DNA of 64,000 nt from Ruegeria sp. THAF57 (GCF_903914075.1 NZ_CAIWNQ010000003.1:620001-684000), one strand, 5' to 3'; positions 35,240-44,285 are shown, counted from the first letter of the stretch. Translations and numbers: made by a program. The notes: a model not told the origin generated them from the letters alone.

Positions 35240-35778
35240 AGGCCGTTCTTGATACCTGCGTCATCTATCCGACGGTGATGCGTGAGATGCTGCTGGGTGC
35301 AGCCAAACTTGGTCATTTCACACCGATCTGGTCTGCGCGCATTCTAGAAGAATGGGCGCGCGCGGCCCGTAAACTTGGCCCTGAAGGTGAGGCGCAAGCC
35401 CGCGCTGAAATCGCTTTGACCCAGGCAAACTGGCCAAATGCCATACACGCGGAGAACCCAGGTTTAACGCAGCGGCTATGGCTACCCGACCCGGCAGATA
35501 TTCACGTTCTGGCAACGGCTGTTTCCATGTCCGCGGATGTCATCGTTACCGTGAATGCAAAGGACTTTCCAAGGAATATCCTTTCGGAAGAGGGGCTTGA
35601 GCGTCGCGATCCCGACGCGCTACTGCATCGGTTCTGGTCAGCAAACCCGGTCGACATGGCCGAGCTCGCCGACAGTGTTCTGGCCGAAGCCAACCGTCTG
35701 TCGGGCGACCAATGGAACCTCCGGGCGCTGATGAAAAAAGCCCGGCTTCCGCGTTTGGGCAAAGCACTCACACGTTAG
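35236..35778 (+). CDS. PIN-domain protein
   Basis: 180-residue PIN-fold protein, probably an RNase. Acidic residues of the active site can be seen: Asp6 in MKAVLDTCVIYP, Glu in LEEWARAARK, Asp in DPADIHVLATAV and Asn/Asp in VTVNAKDFP. GTG start overlaps the methyltransferase stop by four bases. No antitoxin gene adjoins it, so a toxin role is unlikely; it belongs to a rhodobacterial single-gene family (RSP_2648-like). Confidence 0.78.
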   Translation: MKAVLDTCVIYPTVMREMLLGAAKLGHFTPIWSARILEEWARAARKLGPEGEAQARAEIALTQANWPNAIHAENPGLTQRLWLPDPADIHVLATAVSMSADVIVTVNAKDFPRNILSEEGLERRDPDALLHRFWSANPVDMAELADSVLAEANRLSGDQWNLRALMKKARLPRLGKALTR

Positions 35779-35872
35779 CTCAGGATCCATCTGCATCTGG
35801 CCGTAAATACCCAGAGAAGCCGCGCTAGGGTCGAGCGACGATGGCATTGGGGCGGCCCCCCGATGTCGCAGC

Positions 35873-36562
35873 TTATCCGCCCGCGCCCCAACGCTGTTCA
35901 AGTGCCTCAAGCGCCGCAATACGCTCATCGGTTTTGGGATGGCTCATCAGCCAAGCGGGGGTCACACCTGCGCGTTGTTGCGTCAGATCTTCGAGTTTGT
36001 GAAACAGGGACTTTTGCGGCCCGATTCCGATCCCGGCCTTGGTCAGCAATGCGGCGGCGTATTCATCGGCCTCATACTCGTCCCCACGCGACAGACGCGA
36101 AGCCAGAAGATGGGTGAGCATGTTTGCGATCCATGCTCCTATGAATGGGATGAAACGGTTCAGCAACATCATCAGCGCCGCCCGGAGCGCATTCTGCCCC
36201 GAGAAATCAATCATGCGACGCCGGGCATGGCCTAGCGCAACATGGCCAAGTTCATGCGCAATCACGCTGGCCATTTCTTCGGCCGAAACCTCACCATTGC
36301 TGAATTTACGGTAGAACCCGCGCGTTATGAAAATCCGACCATCCGGTGCGGCAAGCCCGTTCACCGGGTCGATCTCGTAGATATAGACCGGCACGCGGTC
36401 GATCCCCAGCGCCGCCGCAAGCCGATCCGTCATGCGTTTGAGTGCGGGATCGGCCAGTTCGGTTGACTTGGCGTCCAGTTCCCGGTGGGTGCGCCAGACA
36501 GAAATTCGATACATGACAACGGCATAGGCGATTGCCAAAAGTATTGGGGTTAGGCGAAACAT
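35873..36562 (-). CDS. M48 family metalloprotease, membrane bound
   Basis: 229 residues with one N-terminal membrane helix (FRLTPILLAIAYAVVMYRI), zinc motif HELGH in SVIAHELGHVALGH and third ligand in RGDEYEADEYAAALL. Shorter than HtpX and without its four helices. This is a second M48 protease in the window, distinct from the periplasmic TPR form at 6723. Confidence 0.85.
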   Translation of the reverse strand: MFRLTPILLAIAYAVVMYRISVWRTHRELDAKSTELADPALKRMTDRLAAALGIDRVPVYIYEIDPVNGLAAPDGRIFITRGFYRKFSNGEVSAEEMASVIAHELGHVALGHARRRMIDFSGQNALRAALMMLLNRFIPFIGAWIANMLTHLLASRLSRGDEYEADEYAAALLTKAGIGIGPQKSLFHKLEDLTQQRAGVTPAWLMSHPKTDERIAALEALEQRWGAGG

Positions 36563-36699
36563 TGTTCAGATATGGCCCTGCGCTGCGGGATAAGCAAGCC
36601 GCGAAACTTGTCAGAACGAGAAGTGCATTTAGTCCTAATTCTGCCAACTTGTCTGCTTAACACGCAAGGAGGCAAGATTCTTTAAGGTATGCAGAAAAG

Positions 36700-37221
36700 A
36701 TGAAGAACTTTATTTTCCGGCTATATACATTCGGTTTGAAAGCGCAGGGAAAGTATGGGCTGTTGGTATCAGCTCTTTTGGTATGGGCGTTGATTGCCCG
36801 GTTTCCCGAGGCACATGGCCTTGTTCACATGATCGTGCTTTCCGGACTTGGTCTTGTGGTCGGAGCGCTTATGGGAATTGGGCGCTTAACTCCGTCGTGG
36901 CTTGAGGATCCCAATAGCCTTTTGAAAGGCGGTGGCATCTTTGTCGCCTCAACGCTTGTCATGTTGCTGTACATTTTGGTTGGCATGATGGCCGTCATAC
37001 CATGGGAGATAGAAGAGCCGTTGTCTCGGTCGCTTGCTATGTTGGCGTGTCTGCCAACCCTGCTTTTTGCTAATATCTTCGGCTGGGCTGCGCTTATTTA
37101 TGGCATCGTTGGCCGTCCAAGCAGTCCGCCTCCGCAAATTGAAACCGGTTGGAAAATGCCCGAAAAATCAGACGAAGAGGTCGACTTGCGAAGCCTCAGG
37201 CATTCGCGCATGACCCGCTGA
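36700..37221 (+). CDS. Hypothetical membrane protein
   Basis: 173 residues with four predicted helices, for example LLVSALLVWALIARF, VLSGLGLVVGALMGIG and VASTLVMLLYILVGMMAVI. No family recognised. A Pro-rich cytoplasmic tail follows (PSSPPPQIE). Stops nine bases from the VWA gene, convergent. Confidence 0.55.
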   Translation: MKNFIFRLYTFGLKAQGKYGLLVSALLVWALIARFPEAHGLVHMIVLSGLGLVVGALMGIGRLTPSWLEDPNSLLKGGGIFVASTLVMLLYILVGMMAVIPWEIEEPLSRSLAMLACLPTLLFANIFGWAALIYGIVGRPSSPPPQIETGWKMPEKSDEEVDLRSLRHSRMTR

Positions 37222-37230
37222 TCCTTTGGG

Positions 37231-38415
37231 TCAGCGCGTCAGTTCCTTCATTCCCTGTTCCAGCCCGGCCAGTGTCATCGGCACCATGCGGTCTTCGAAT
37301 ATCTCGCGGACCATATTGATCGAGTGGGTGTACTGCCAATACTTCTCGGGCACCGGATTGATCCAAAGATGCGATGCCCACTGTTCGCGGGCTCGTTGTA
37401 GCCAGACCTGACCGGGCTCTTGATTCCAGTGCTCGCTTGCGCCGCCGGGATAGGCGATCTCATACGGGCTCATGGATGCATCCCCTACAAAGATGCACTT
37501 GTAGTCGGGGCCATAGGTCCGCAGCACCTCGTGAGTCGGGGTTTGTTGATCCCAACGACGTACATTGTCCCGCCAGACGCCTTCATACAGGCAATTGTGG
37601 AAGTAGTAGTATTCCAGATGTTTAAACTCGGTCCGCGCAGCCGAGAACAGTTCTTCGACCACCTTGATATGCGGGTCCATTGATCCGCCCACGTCCAGAA
37701 ACAGCAGGACCTTTACGGCATTGTGACGCTCGGGCCGGGTTTTGACGTCCAGATAGCCGTGCTCGGCCGTGGCGCGGATTGTGCCGTCCAAGTCCAGCTC
37801 ATCCGCCGCACCTTCGCGGACCCAACGGCGCAGGCGCTTCAGGGCCACCTTGATATTACGCGTTCCCAGTTCGACCGTGTCATCCAGGTTCTTGAATTCA
37901 CGCTTGTCCCAGACCTTGACCGCGCGTTGGTGGCGGCTTTCCTTCTGGCCGATACGAACGCCTTCAGGGTTATAGCCATAGGCCCCGAACGGTGATGTTC
38001 CGGCGGTGCCGATCCACTTGTTACCGCCCTGATGGCGGCCTTCCTGATCCTTGAGCCGCTCGCGCAGCTTTTCCATCAGCTTGTCAAACCCGCCAAGTGC
38101 CTCGATCTCGGCCTTTTCTTCGTCTGACAGGTGCTTTTCGGCCATCTTCGCCAACCACTCGGCCGGGATGTCGACGGCTTCCAAAACCTGATCAAAGCTG
38201 ATTTCTTCCAGCCCTTTGAAACTGGCGGCAAATGCCTGGTCGAATTTGTCGATGTTGCGTTCGTCTTTCACCATCGACACGCGGGCAAGATAATAGAACG
38301 CCTCGACGTCATAGGTCGCGAGGCCCTTTTTCATACCCTCCAGAAAGGTGAGGTACTCGCGGAGCGAAACGGGAATACCGGCTTTGCGGAGATTTTCGAA
38401 GAAGGGCAGGAACAT
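37231..38415 (-). CDS. VWA-domain (CoxE-like) protein
   Basis: 394 residues with N-terminal CoxE-like helical region and C-terminal von Willebrand factor A domain. The MIDAS motif reads DVGGS (LLFLDVGGSMD), with Gly in place of the first Ser of DxSxS. Partner MoxR ATPase lies in the same cluster; MoxR/VWA pairs are known chaperone systems for metal or complex assembly. Start is three bases after the stop of the small upstream gene. Confidence 0.85.
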   Translation of the reverse strand: MFLPFFENLRKAGIPVSLREYLTFLEGMKKGLATYDVEAFYYLARVSMVKDERNIDKFDQAFAASFKGLEEISFDQVLEAVDIPAEWLAKMAEKHLSDEEKAEIEALGGFDKLMEKLRERLKDQEGRHQGGNKWIGTAGTSPFGAYGYNPEGVRIGQKESRHQRAVKVWDKREFKNLDDTVELGTRNIKVALKRLRRWVREGAADELDLDGTIRATAEHGYLDVKTRPERHNAVKVLLFLDVGGSMDPHIKVVEELFSAARTEFKHLEYYYFHNCLYEGVWRDNVRRWDQQTPTHEVLRTYGPDYKCIFVGDASMSPYEIAYPGGASEHWNQEPGQVWLQRAREQWASHLWINPVPEKYWQYTHSINMVREIFEDRMVPMTLAGLEQGMKELTR

Positions 38416-38418
38416 GGC

Positions 38419-38589
38419 TCAGACCACCAAACGAACAAGGATGAGGGAAAGTACAAGGCCGACCAAGGCAAAGGCAATGCCGTAACCTGCTGCGTATTGG
38501 GCAATATCCGCCGTGCTGCCGTTGCGCTTGCGCGCGGTCAATGCCCCAAGGATAGCCCCAAGGATTGCCATGCCCAGAACCACTACCAT
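38419..38589 (-). CDS. Small membrane protein (56 residues)
   Basis: Very short gene, MVVVLGMAILGAILGALTAR and on to a second helix GIAFALVGLVLSLILVRLVV. Two membrane helices joined by KRNGSTADIAQYAAGY. Stop-to-start gaps are 3 bases on both sides (DUF2927 stop 38593, VWA start 38415), so it is co-translated in the operon. No family recognised; small size makes it easily missed. Confidence 0.75.
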   Translation of the reverse strand: MVVVLGMAILGAILGALTARKRNGSTADIAQYAAGYGIAFALVGLVLSLILVRLVV

Positions 38590-38592
38590 GCG

Positions 38593-39957
38593 TTACCCGC
38601 CTTTGTTGTTTGCAGGGGCTTCGGCAACGTCTTGCACCAGCGACCTGACCACGATTTCTGAGCCGAAGCCGTAGCGCGCCCACCCCAGACTGTCCAGCCT
38701 GACGGAACGTGCCTGCGTAAGCCGCCCGCTCTGACTGAGCGCTTCTGACTTCAGCAGCAACAAAGTGGCCAGTTGCGATGCATTCTCGGCGCGTGTCATC
38801 ACGTCGATTGCCTTGTCCAACTCGGGCAGAACCTCGGATCCCTTCCCCTGCGCCAGCGCGTAAGAGGCGGTTTGGGTTGTGACATAGGCGCGATGCACCT
38901 CGGTGCCCGGGCTTGCCCGGAGAAACTGCAGGGCAACGTCATAGTGCAGCAAAGCCTGCTGCGGATCGTCGAATTGCACCATGCGTCCCATCAGGTAATA
39001 GGGAAAGGCGCGGCGGTGGTCCGTCCATCCCTGTTCCTGACCTATCAGGGCAGCTTTTTGCGCGGCGCGAAAGCGTTTGCGCGATCCGGGCCCCGGACCG
39101 ACGGATTTTTGAATGGCGTTGACCCACTCGCGCGGGGTTTCAGTGATGGGTTGCGGTTGGATCGAGTCCCCGCGCGGGTTCAGCCGCGACAGGATGCCGG
39201 GGATGGCGGCCTCGACCTGTTCGCGCGTCATGCCACTTTGCAGTTCGGGAGCATAAGTTGCGCGCAGGATCAGCATGTCGAACCCGGTCAGTACGGTGTG
39301 GATGTTGTCGTCGTTAAAGACGGAATCCGGCAGGTGATACAGGTCGTTTAGCGGCCCCAGCGCCTGCGCGATCTCTTCATGCAGGCAGTCCCGTTTTTCT
39401 TGCGGGCTGACGTCGTATGGTATGAAAATTCCTATCCGTTCCCGGTTGCGCAAGGCGGTCCAACTGCTTTTCCGTTTGCGGCGATCGCGGCTGTATTCTT
39501 CAAAGCTGGAAGAGTTGGGGACAACGAAGCAGGCCGCGTTCGGCAGAATATCGTGGATCTGGTCCTGGCTGACAGCCTCGACCGTGATGTTGGCCTGACC
39601 CTCTGAAATCTGGCGGATGTCGATTTTGGCTTCGCGTTGCAGACGGGACAGAAGCCGGGTCAGATCACGCTGCATGGACGGGGTTGGTGTGCCCGTCAAA
39701 CGCAGGGTTACCGGTCCTTCGAACCGCGTCAACACGGGCAGCGGGGTGCCGCTTTCCAACGCGAAATGCAGGTTGATGAAGTCCGACGCGATATTGGTGT
39801 TCGACCGCGATGGGGGAGTGGGGTAAGACGCCGTGAAGGCCTTGACAGGCGGCAGGATTTCTTCAACCGCGTTCACACGTGTCGGCGGTTGGGGCGGGGG
39901 AACCGCAGTACACCCGGACAGGGCCAGCCCAAAAAGGATTACCGCCCATCGCATCAT
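38593..39957 (-). CDS. DUF2927 lipoprotein
   Basis: 454 residues with lipobox LSGC after MMRWAVILFGLALSGC. DUF2927 domain (about 55-240) with FINLHFALESGTPLPVLTRF and CFVVPNS. The C-terminal third has alternating helices that may be TPR-like (QQALLHYDVALQFLRASPG). Function unknown; first codons overlap the GNAT gene by four bases. Confidence 0.78.
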   Translation of the reverse strand: MMRWAVILFGLALSGCTAVPPPQPPTRVNAVEEILPPVKAFTASYPTPPSRSNTNIASDFINLHFALESGTPLPVLTRFEGPVTLRLTGTPTPSMQRDLTRLLSRLQREAKIDIRQISEGQANITVEAVSQDQIHDILPNAACFVVPNSSSFEEYSRDRRKRKSSWTALRNRERIGIFIPYDVSPQEKRDCLHEEIAQALGPLNDLYHLPDSVFNDDNIHTVLTGFDMLILRATYAPELQSGMTREQVEAAIPGILSRLNPRGDSIQPQPITETPREWVNAIQKSVGPGPGSRKRFRAAQKAALIGQEQGWTDHRRAFPYYLMGRMVQFDDPQQALLHYDVALQFLRASPGTEVHRAYVTTQTASYALAQGKGSEVLPELDKAIDVMTRAENASQLATLLLLKSEALSQSGRLTQARSVRLDSLGWARYGFGSEIVVRSLVQDVAEAPANNKGG

Positions 39958-40403
39958 GGGCGTTGATACCGGATAAAGGGCGTTTCCTTGCCGATACGGT
40001 CATACAGCTTGCGCGCCGTATGGTTGAACTCCTGTGTCAGCCAGTAAACGGTCGGAGCGCCCTGCCTGTCGGCCGCGTCATAAACGGCCTGAATCAGCGC
40101 CCGCCCAACACCCGTGCCGCGCGCCTCTGGCCGGGCAAAAAGGTCCTGCAGATAGCATACGCTTTCCACTTTCCACGCGTGGCGGTGAAAAAGGTAGTGG
40201 GTTAGGCCCAACAGGTGGCCGTCTTTTTCGGCGACGAAACAGGAAAAATCGTGCGGATCATCCGCCAACAGACGCGCAAAGGTGCTGTCGTAAATCTCGG
40301 CTGAAACAGTTGTTTCATAGAAAGCCAGATAGTCGTGCCACATCTCTTGCCATGCCGGGCGATCTTCGGGCCGCAATGCGCGAATTGTAAGAGTATCAGG
40401 CAA
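39954..40403 (-). CDS. GNAT family N-acetyltransferase
   Basis: 149 residues with acetyl-CoA motif RPEARGTGVGRALIQAV. The protein starts at TTG 40403 (MPDTLTIRALRPEDRPAW); a nearby ATG is in another frame. AGGA lies ten bases before. The acetyl acceptor is not evident. Located between MoxR and the DUF2927 gene. Confidence 0.82.
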   Translation of the reverse strand: MPDTLTIRALRPEDRPAWQEMWHDYLAFYETTVSAEIYDSTFARLLADDPHDFSCFVAEKDGHLLGLTHYLFHRHAWKVESVCYLQDLFARPEARGTGVGRALIQAVYDAADRQGAPTVYWLTQEFNHTARKLYDRIGKETPFIRYQRP

Positions 40404-40520
40404 GCAACATGTCCTATTCGTAACGTGAGCAAACGCCCGGACCGACCCGGACGCCTATGCGCTGATGCTGACACCCGACCTTCTATAAGGCAAGCGCCGA
40501 TCAGCGGAACTGTATATGAC

Positions 40521-41366
40521 TCAGCGTTTGCTGCGGGCCATGAACGCCAGACGTTCGAACAAATGCACGTCCTGCTCATTTTTCAGCAGCGCGCCGTGCA
40601 GCTTGGGCAGAGCGTTGGCACCGTCACGTTTGAGGTCCTCGGCCGTCAGATCCTCGGCCAGAAGCAGCTTGAGCCAGTCCAGCACCTCGGAGGTCGACGG
40701 CTTTTTCTTCAGCCCCTGCGTTTCACGGATTTCGTAGAACTGTGTCAGGGCGGTGGTCAGCAGCCCGTCTTTGATACCGGGATGGTGAACTTCGACGATA
40801 CGGCGCATCGTGGTTTCATCGGGGAACCGGATGTAGTGGAAGAAACAGCGGCGCAGGAACGCGTCGGGCAGTTCCTTTTCGTTGTTCGAGGTGATGATCA
40901 CGATGGGGCGGTTCTTGGCCCGGATCGTTTCGCCAGTCTCGTAGACGTGGAACTCCATCTTGTCGAGTTCCTGCAGCAGGTCGTTGGGAAATTCGATATC
41001 GGCCTTGTCGATTTCATCAATCAGCAGCACGACCTTTTCGTCGGCTTCAAATGCCTGCCACAGTTTGCCCTTGCGGATATAGTTGGACACTTCGTGAACC
41101 CGCTCGTCACCCAACTGGCTGTCGCGCAGACGGCTAACCGCGTCGTATTCGTACAGACCCTGCTGCGCGCGCGTGGTCGATTTAACGTTCCACTCGATCA
41201 TCTTCAGGCCCAACGCCCCGGCGACTTGTTTGGCCAATTCAGTCTTGCCTGTGCCCGGCTCGCCCTTGACCAGCAGCGGACGTTCCAGCGTTACAGCGGC
41301 ATTCACCGCTATCGTTAGGTCGTCAGTGGCAACATATTCTGCTGTTCCTTGGAATCGTGCGGTCAT
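40521..41366 (-). CDS. MoxR-family AAA+ ATPase
   Basis: 281-residue AAA+ ATPase: Walker A GEPGTGKTEL, Walker B VVLLIDEIDKADIEFP, sensor 1 ITSNNEKELPDAFLRR, and the MoxR-specific C-terminus. Likely works with the VWA protein of the same cluster. Divergent from dksA. Confidence 0.92.
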   Translation of the reverse strand: MTARFQGTAEYVATDDLTIAVNAAVTLERPLLVKGEPGTGKTELAKQVAGALGLKMIEWNVKSTTRAQQGLYEYDAVSRLRDSQLGDERVHEVSNYIRKGKLWQAFEADEKVVLLIDEIDKADIEFPNDLLQELDKMEFHVYETGETIRAKNRPIVIITSNNEKELPDAFLRRCFFHYIRFPDETTMRRIVEVHHPGIKDGLLTTALTQFYEIRETQGLKKKPSTSEVLDWLKLLLAEDLTAEDLKRDGANALPKLHGALLKNEQDVHLFERLAFMARSKR

Positions 41367-41739
41367 CGGCCCCTCATCAAGTGTCGCGCGGTAATTGCAA
41401 CATGGGGTTATCGCGGCACAGGAATTTTGACAAGGCAGGTCGCAGCGTCGCGTGCCGCCAAATTTCTAAGCAACTTAAATGCTTGGCACGATTCGGTGCC
41501 TTTCAGGTCGCAGAATATTTTTAACTTACGCCACGAAATCGCCCGGTGAGTTTCATAGAAAAACAACGTTTTGTTGTTTTATGTCTCATATTTAGACGAC
41601 ACAGGATCACACGGTGCCGGCGACACGTTTGCATAGTGACAATCCTTGCGCCGTCAGATAAACGCTCCGCAGAAGGGAATGCCTCATGTCTGGTGAAGAG
41701 AGAGCACTCGGCGTTGCAGGCCACACCGAGGGAGCAAAA
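41367..41739. other. Divergent intergenic region, moxR / dksA
   Basis: 373 bases without a supported gene. Holds an AT-rich inverted repeat at 41560-41580 and the dksA ribosome site. An ATG at 41686 could extend dksA by 18 residues but is not favoured. Confidence 0.6.
41560..41580. repeat. AT-rich inverted repeat upstream of dksA
   Basis: Arms AAAACAAC and GTTGTTTT around GTTTT. It could be an operator or a weak terminator. Confidence 0.45.
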
Positions 41740-42162
41740 ATGAAGCAGGAAGTATTTCTGCCCGAAGATTATCGTCCAGCCGAAGACGAACCATTTATGA
41801 ACGACAAGCAACTGGAGTACTTTCGCCGTAAGTTGCAGGACTGGAAAAGCGAACTTTTGGCAGGCAGCCGTGATACCATTGAGGGGCTGCAAGACAACAC
41901 CCGAAACATCCCTGATGTTGCCGACCGCGCAAGCGAGGAAACCGACCGCGCGCTGGAGCTGCGTACCCGTGACCGTCAGCGCAAGCTGGTTGCCAAGATC
42001 GACTCGGCCCTGCGCCGGATTGACGAAGGCGAGTATGGCTATTGTGAAATGACCGGTGATCCGATCTCGTTGAAGCGTCTGGATGCGCGTCCGATTGCAA
42101 CAATGACGCTGGAAGCGCAGGAGCGTCATGAGCGCCGCGAGAAAGTCCACCGCGACGATTGA
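41740..42162 (+). CDS. dksA: DksA-type RNA polymerase-binding regulator
   Basis: Binds the RNA polymerase secondary channel and acts with ppGpp on promoters. 140 residues from ATG 41740 (GAGGGAG upstream). The coiled-coil tip motif DVADRA (59-64) that contacts the polymerase is intact. The zinc-finger region keeps only Cys102; the other three positions read Thr105, Thr123 and Ala126, so zinc binding is unlikely. Rhodobacter sphaeroides has a functional DksA of similar kind. Confidence 0.9.
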   Translation: MKQEVFLPEDYRPAEDEPFMNDKQLEYFRRKLQDWKSELLAGSRDTIEGLQDNTRNIPDVADRASEETDRALELRTRDRQRKLVAKIDSALRRIDEGEYGYCEMTGDPISLKRLDARPIATMTLEAQERHERREKVHRDD

Positions 42163-42187
42163 TCGCTGAAGAATTCAAAAATCTCAG

Positions 42188-42216
42188 ACGCCGGGGCCTG
42201 TCGCTCCGGCGTTTTT
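42188..42216 (+). terminator. Terminator of dksA
   Basis: Stem ACGCCGG/CCGGCGT followed by TTTTT, 25 bases past dksA and just before the next gene start. Confidence 0.85.
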
Positions 42217-42232
42217 GCGTTAAGCGTTGAAC

Positions 42233-43384
42233 ATGAATATTGACGGTCTCAGTTTTGTTGTGATCGGCGGCGGAATAGGCGGCCTGGCCAGTGCATTGGC
42301 GCTGCGGCAGCGCGGGGCAGATGTCACGGTGCTTGAGCAGGCACCAGCGCTGACAGAGGTCGGCGCGGGACTTCAGATCAGCGCCAATGGCGTGGCCGTT
42401 CTGCGTGCCCTGGGTGTTGCAGGCAAATCGCTGGACATCGGGCAGTTGTCGCAAGGCACAACCCTTAGGGACTATCGAAAAGGCCGCGTGATCAGTCACC
42501 TTCCGGGCCCGGCATCCGGTCCAACTTACTATTTTCATCGCGCCGATCTTCTGGACATTCTACACAGCGAAGCCGTGCATGCTGGCGTGCGGATAAGATT
42601 GGGCGCTCGGGTTTCGAGCGCCACAAAGCACCCGGCCGAGGCCGAGGTCGTACTGAACGATGGCGAGCAACTGCGATGCGAGTGCGCTATAGCAAGTGAT
42701 GGAGGGCGCAGTATTCTCCGCCCGATCCTGAACGGGGCCGAAATACCGCAATTCACCGGTCAGGTCGCTTGGCGCGCAACGATCCCGTGGTCCCCTCGAG
42801 GCGACGTTCCGCGCGCGTCTTTGACGATGGGGCCGGGGCGTCACGTGGTGACCTATCCATTGCGGGATCAGTCCCTGATGAACATCGTTGCAGTCGAAGA
42901 GCGGTCAGACTGGCAGCAGGAAGGGTGGCGGCTGCAAGGCGACCCAGAAGACTTGCGTGCGCGTTTTTCGGATTTTGGGGGCGGCGTGCGCGATATTTTT
43001 GCGAAGGTTACAGAAGCCCATCAGTGGGCCTTGTTTCTGCGCCCTGTTGCCGAAAATTGGCAAAACGGACGTCTGGCTCTTTTGGGCGACGCTGCGCATC
43101 CAACGCTGCCTTTCATGGCACAAGGAGCGTGTCTGGCGTTAGAGGATGCCTGGATATTAGCCCGGTCATTCGATGAACAATCCGGCGTGTCGCAGGCGCT
43201 GCAGGCCTATGAGACTCAACGCCGGCCCAGAGCGCGCAAGGTTGTCGCGGCAGCCGGTTCCAACGCTCGAAACTTTCATTTGCGAGGACCGATGCGGTTG
43301 GCCGCGCAATTGGCGTTGAAGGTTGCGGGTCCAAATCTGGCCCGCAAATATGAATGGATTTACAGCTACGACGCGACCAGCTAA
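42233..43384 (+). CDS. FAD-dependent aromatic-ring monooxygenase
   Basis: Class A flavoprotein monooxygenase of 383 residues, similar to salicylate or 3-hydroxybenzoate hydroxylases. Dinucleotide motif VIGGGIGGLASALAL, second FAD motif ALLGDAAHPTLPFMAQG, and ASDGGRS (usually DG). The substrate is not known. ATG 42233 is close to the terminator of dksA, so the promoter probably lies in or before that region, or transcription reads through. It ends four bases from xthA, convergent. Confidence 0.85.
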   Translation: MNIDGLSFVVIGGGIGGLASALALRQRGADVTVLEQAPALTEVGAGLQISANGVAVLRALGVAGKSLDIGQLSQGTTLRDYRKGRVISHLPGPASGPTYYFHRADLLDILHSEAVHAGVRIRLGARVSSATKHPAEAEVVLNDGEQLRCECAIASDGGRSILRPILNGAEIPQFTGQVAWRATIPWSPRGDVPRASLTMGPGRHVVTYPLRDQSLMNIVAVEERSDWQQEGWRLQGDPEDLRARFSDFGGGVRDIFAKVTEAHQWALFLRPVAENWQNGRLALLGDAAHPTLPFMAQGACLALEDAWILARSFDEQSGVSQALQAYETQRRPRARKVVAAAGSNARNFHLRGPMRLAAQLALKVAGPNLARKYEWIYSYDATS

Positions 43385-43388
43385 CCCT

Positions 43389-44168
43389 TCAGAGGTCGAG
43401 TTCTACCCACACCGGAACGTGGTCAGATGGTTTCTCGTGCCCACGAATGTCCGAGTCGATTCGGCAATCCCGCATCAGATCGGCTGCTTGGGGTGTCACT
43501 AGAAAATGGTCGATGCGTATTCCGTCATTCCGGTTCCACGCGCCTGCCTGATAATCCCAAAATGAATAATGTCCTGGGCCTTGAGTTCGCGCACGGAACG
43601 CCTCGGTAAATCCAAGATTCAGGATCTTTCGAAATGCCTCACGGCTTTCGGGGCGAAACAGGGCATCCTCATGCCAGGCTTCGGGACGTGCTGCGTCCTC
43701 AGCTTGCGGAATAATATTGTAATCACCTGCCATCAACGCGGGTTCCTCACTGGCAATCAGTTCTTGCGCCCGGTGGTAAAGGCGTTCCATCCAAGCCAGT
43801 TTATAATCGTATTTTGGCCCGGGGGCAGGGTTTCCATTCGGCAGGTACAGCCCACAGATACGTAACGCTTTCTTCCCAACAACCGTGGCCTCGATCCAAC
43901 GGGCCTGCTCATCAGTTTCATCACCGGGCAATCCGCGGGTCACATCTTCCAGAGGGAATTTGGATAGGACCGCAACGCCATTAAAGCTTTTCTGGCCGTG
44001 GGTTTCGACGTTGTAACCGCGCTCCTCGAACATTTCGCGCGGGAAGTTTTCGTCAACAGACTTGATTTCTTGCAGCAGCACAACGTCTGGCTGAGCGTCG
44101 TCCAACCAGCGTGGAAGAGCTTCGGCCCGCGCCTTTATGCCGTTGATGTTGAACGTGGCGATTTTCAT
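43389..44168 (-). CDS. xthA: Exodeoxyribonuclease III
   Basis: AP endonuclease and 3'-5' exonuclease in base-excision repair. 259 residues with ATFNINGIKAR, VLLQEIKSVDENFP, GDYNIIPQ, and the ending GHEKPSDHVPVW that holds the catalytic Asp-His. Full family length. Confidence 0.93.
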   Translation of the reverse strand: MKIATFNINGIKARAEALPRWLDDAQPDVVLLQEIKSVDENFPREMFEERGYNVETHGQKSFNGVAVLSKFPLEDVTRGLPGDETDEQARWIEATVVGKKALRICGLYLPNGNPAPGPKYDYKLAWMERLYHRAQELIASEEPALMAGDYNIIPQAEDAARPEAWHEDALFRPESREAFRKILNLGFTEAFRARTQGPGHYSFWDYQAGAWNRNDGIRIDHFLVTPQAADLMRDCRIDSDIRGHEKPSDHVPVWVELDL

Positions 44169-44240
44169 ACGCGATCCTCCGAAGCCATTGGCAACCTATT
44201 GCGCAGAATGAACCCGTCGGCAAGTCGGAGGGCGAGGGAT

Positions 44241-44285
44241 GCGAGGCTCTGCCTCGCGCTCCGGGACATTTTTAGCCAGATGAAG
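44241..44285 (+). repeat. Hairpin-plus-box intergenic element, copy 3
   Basis: Hairpin GCGAGGC-TCT-GCCTCGC, then box CCGGGACATTTTTAGCCAGA, ending TGAAG at 44285. Faces copy 4. Confidence 0.7.

Noticed and set aside
35236..35778. Toxin-antitoxin module from the PIN gene
   Set aside because: No small antitoxin gene before or after it; start overlaps a methyltransferase.
41686..41739. Longer DksA start at 41686
   Set aside because: The family begins with MKxEVFLP; the nearer ATG has a better ribosome site.
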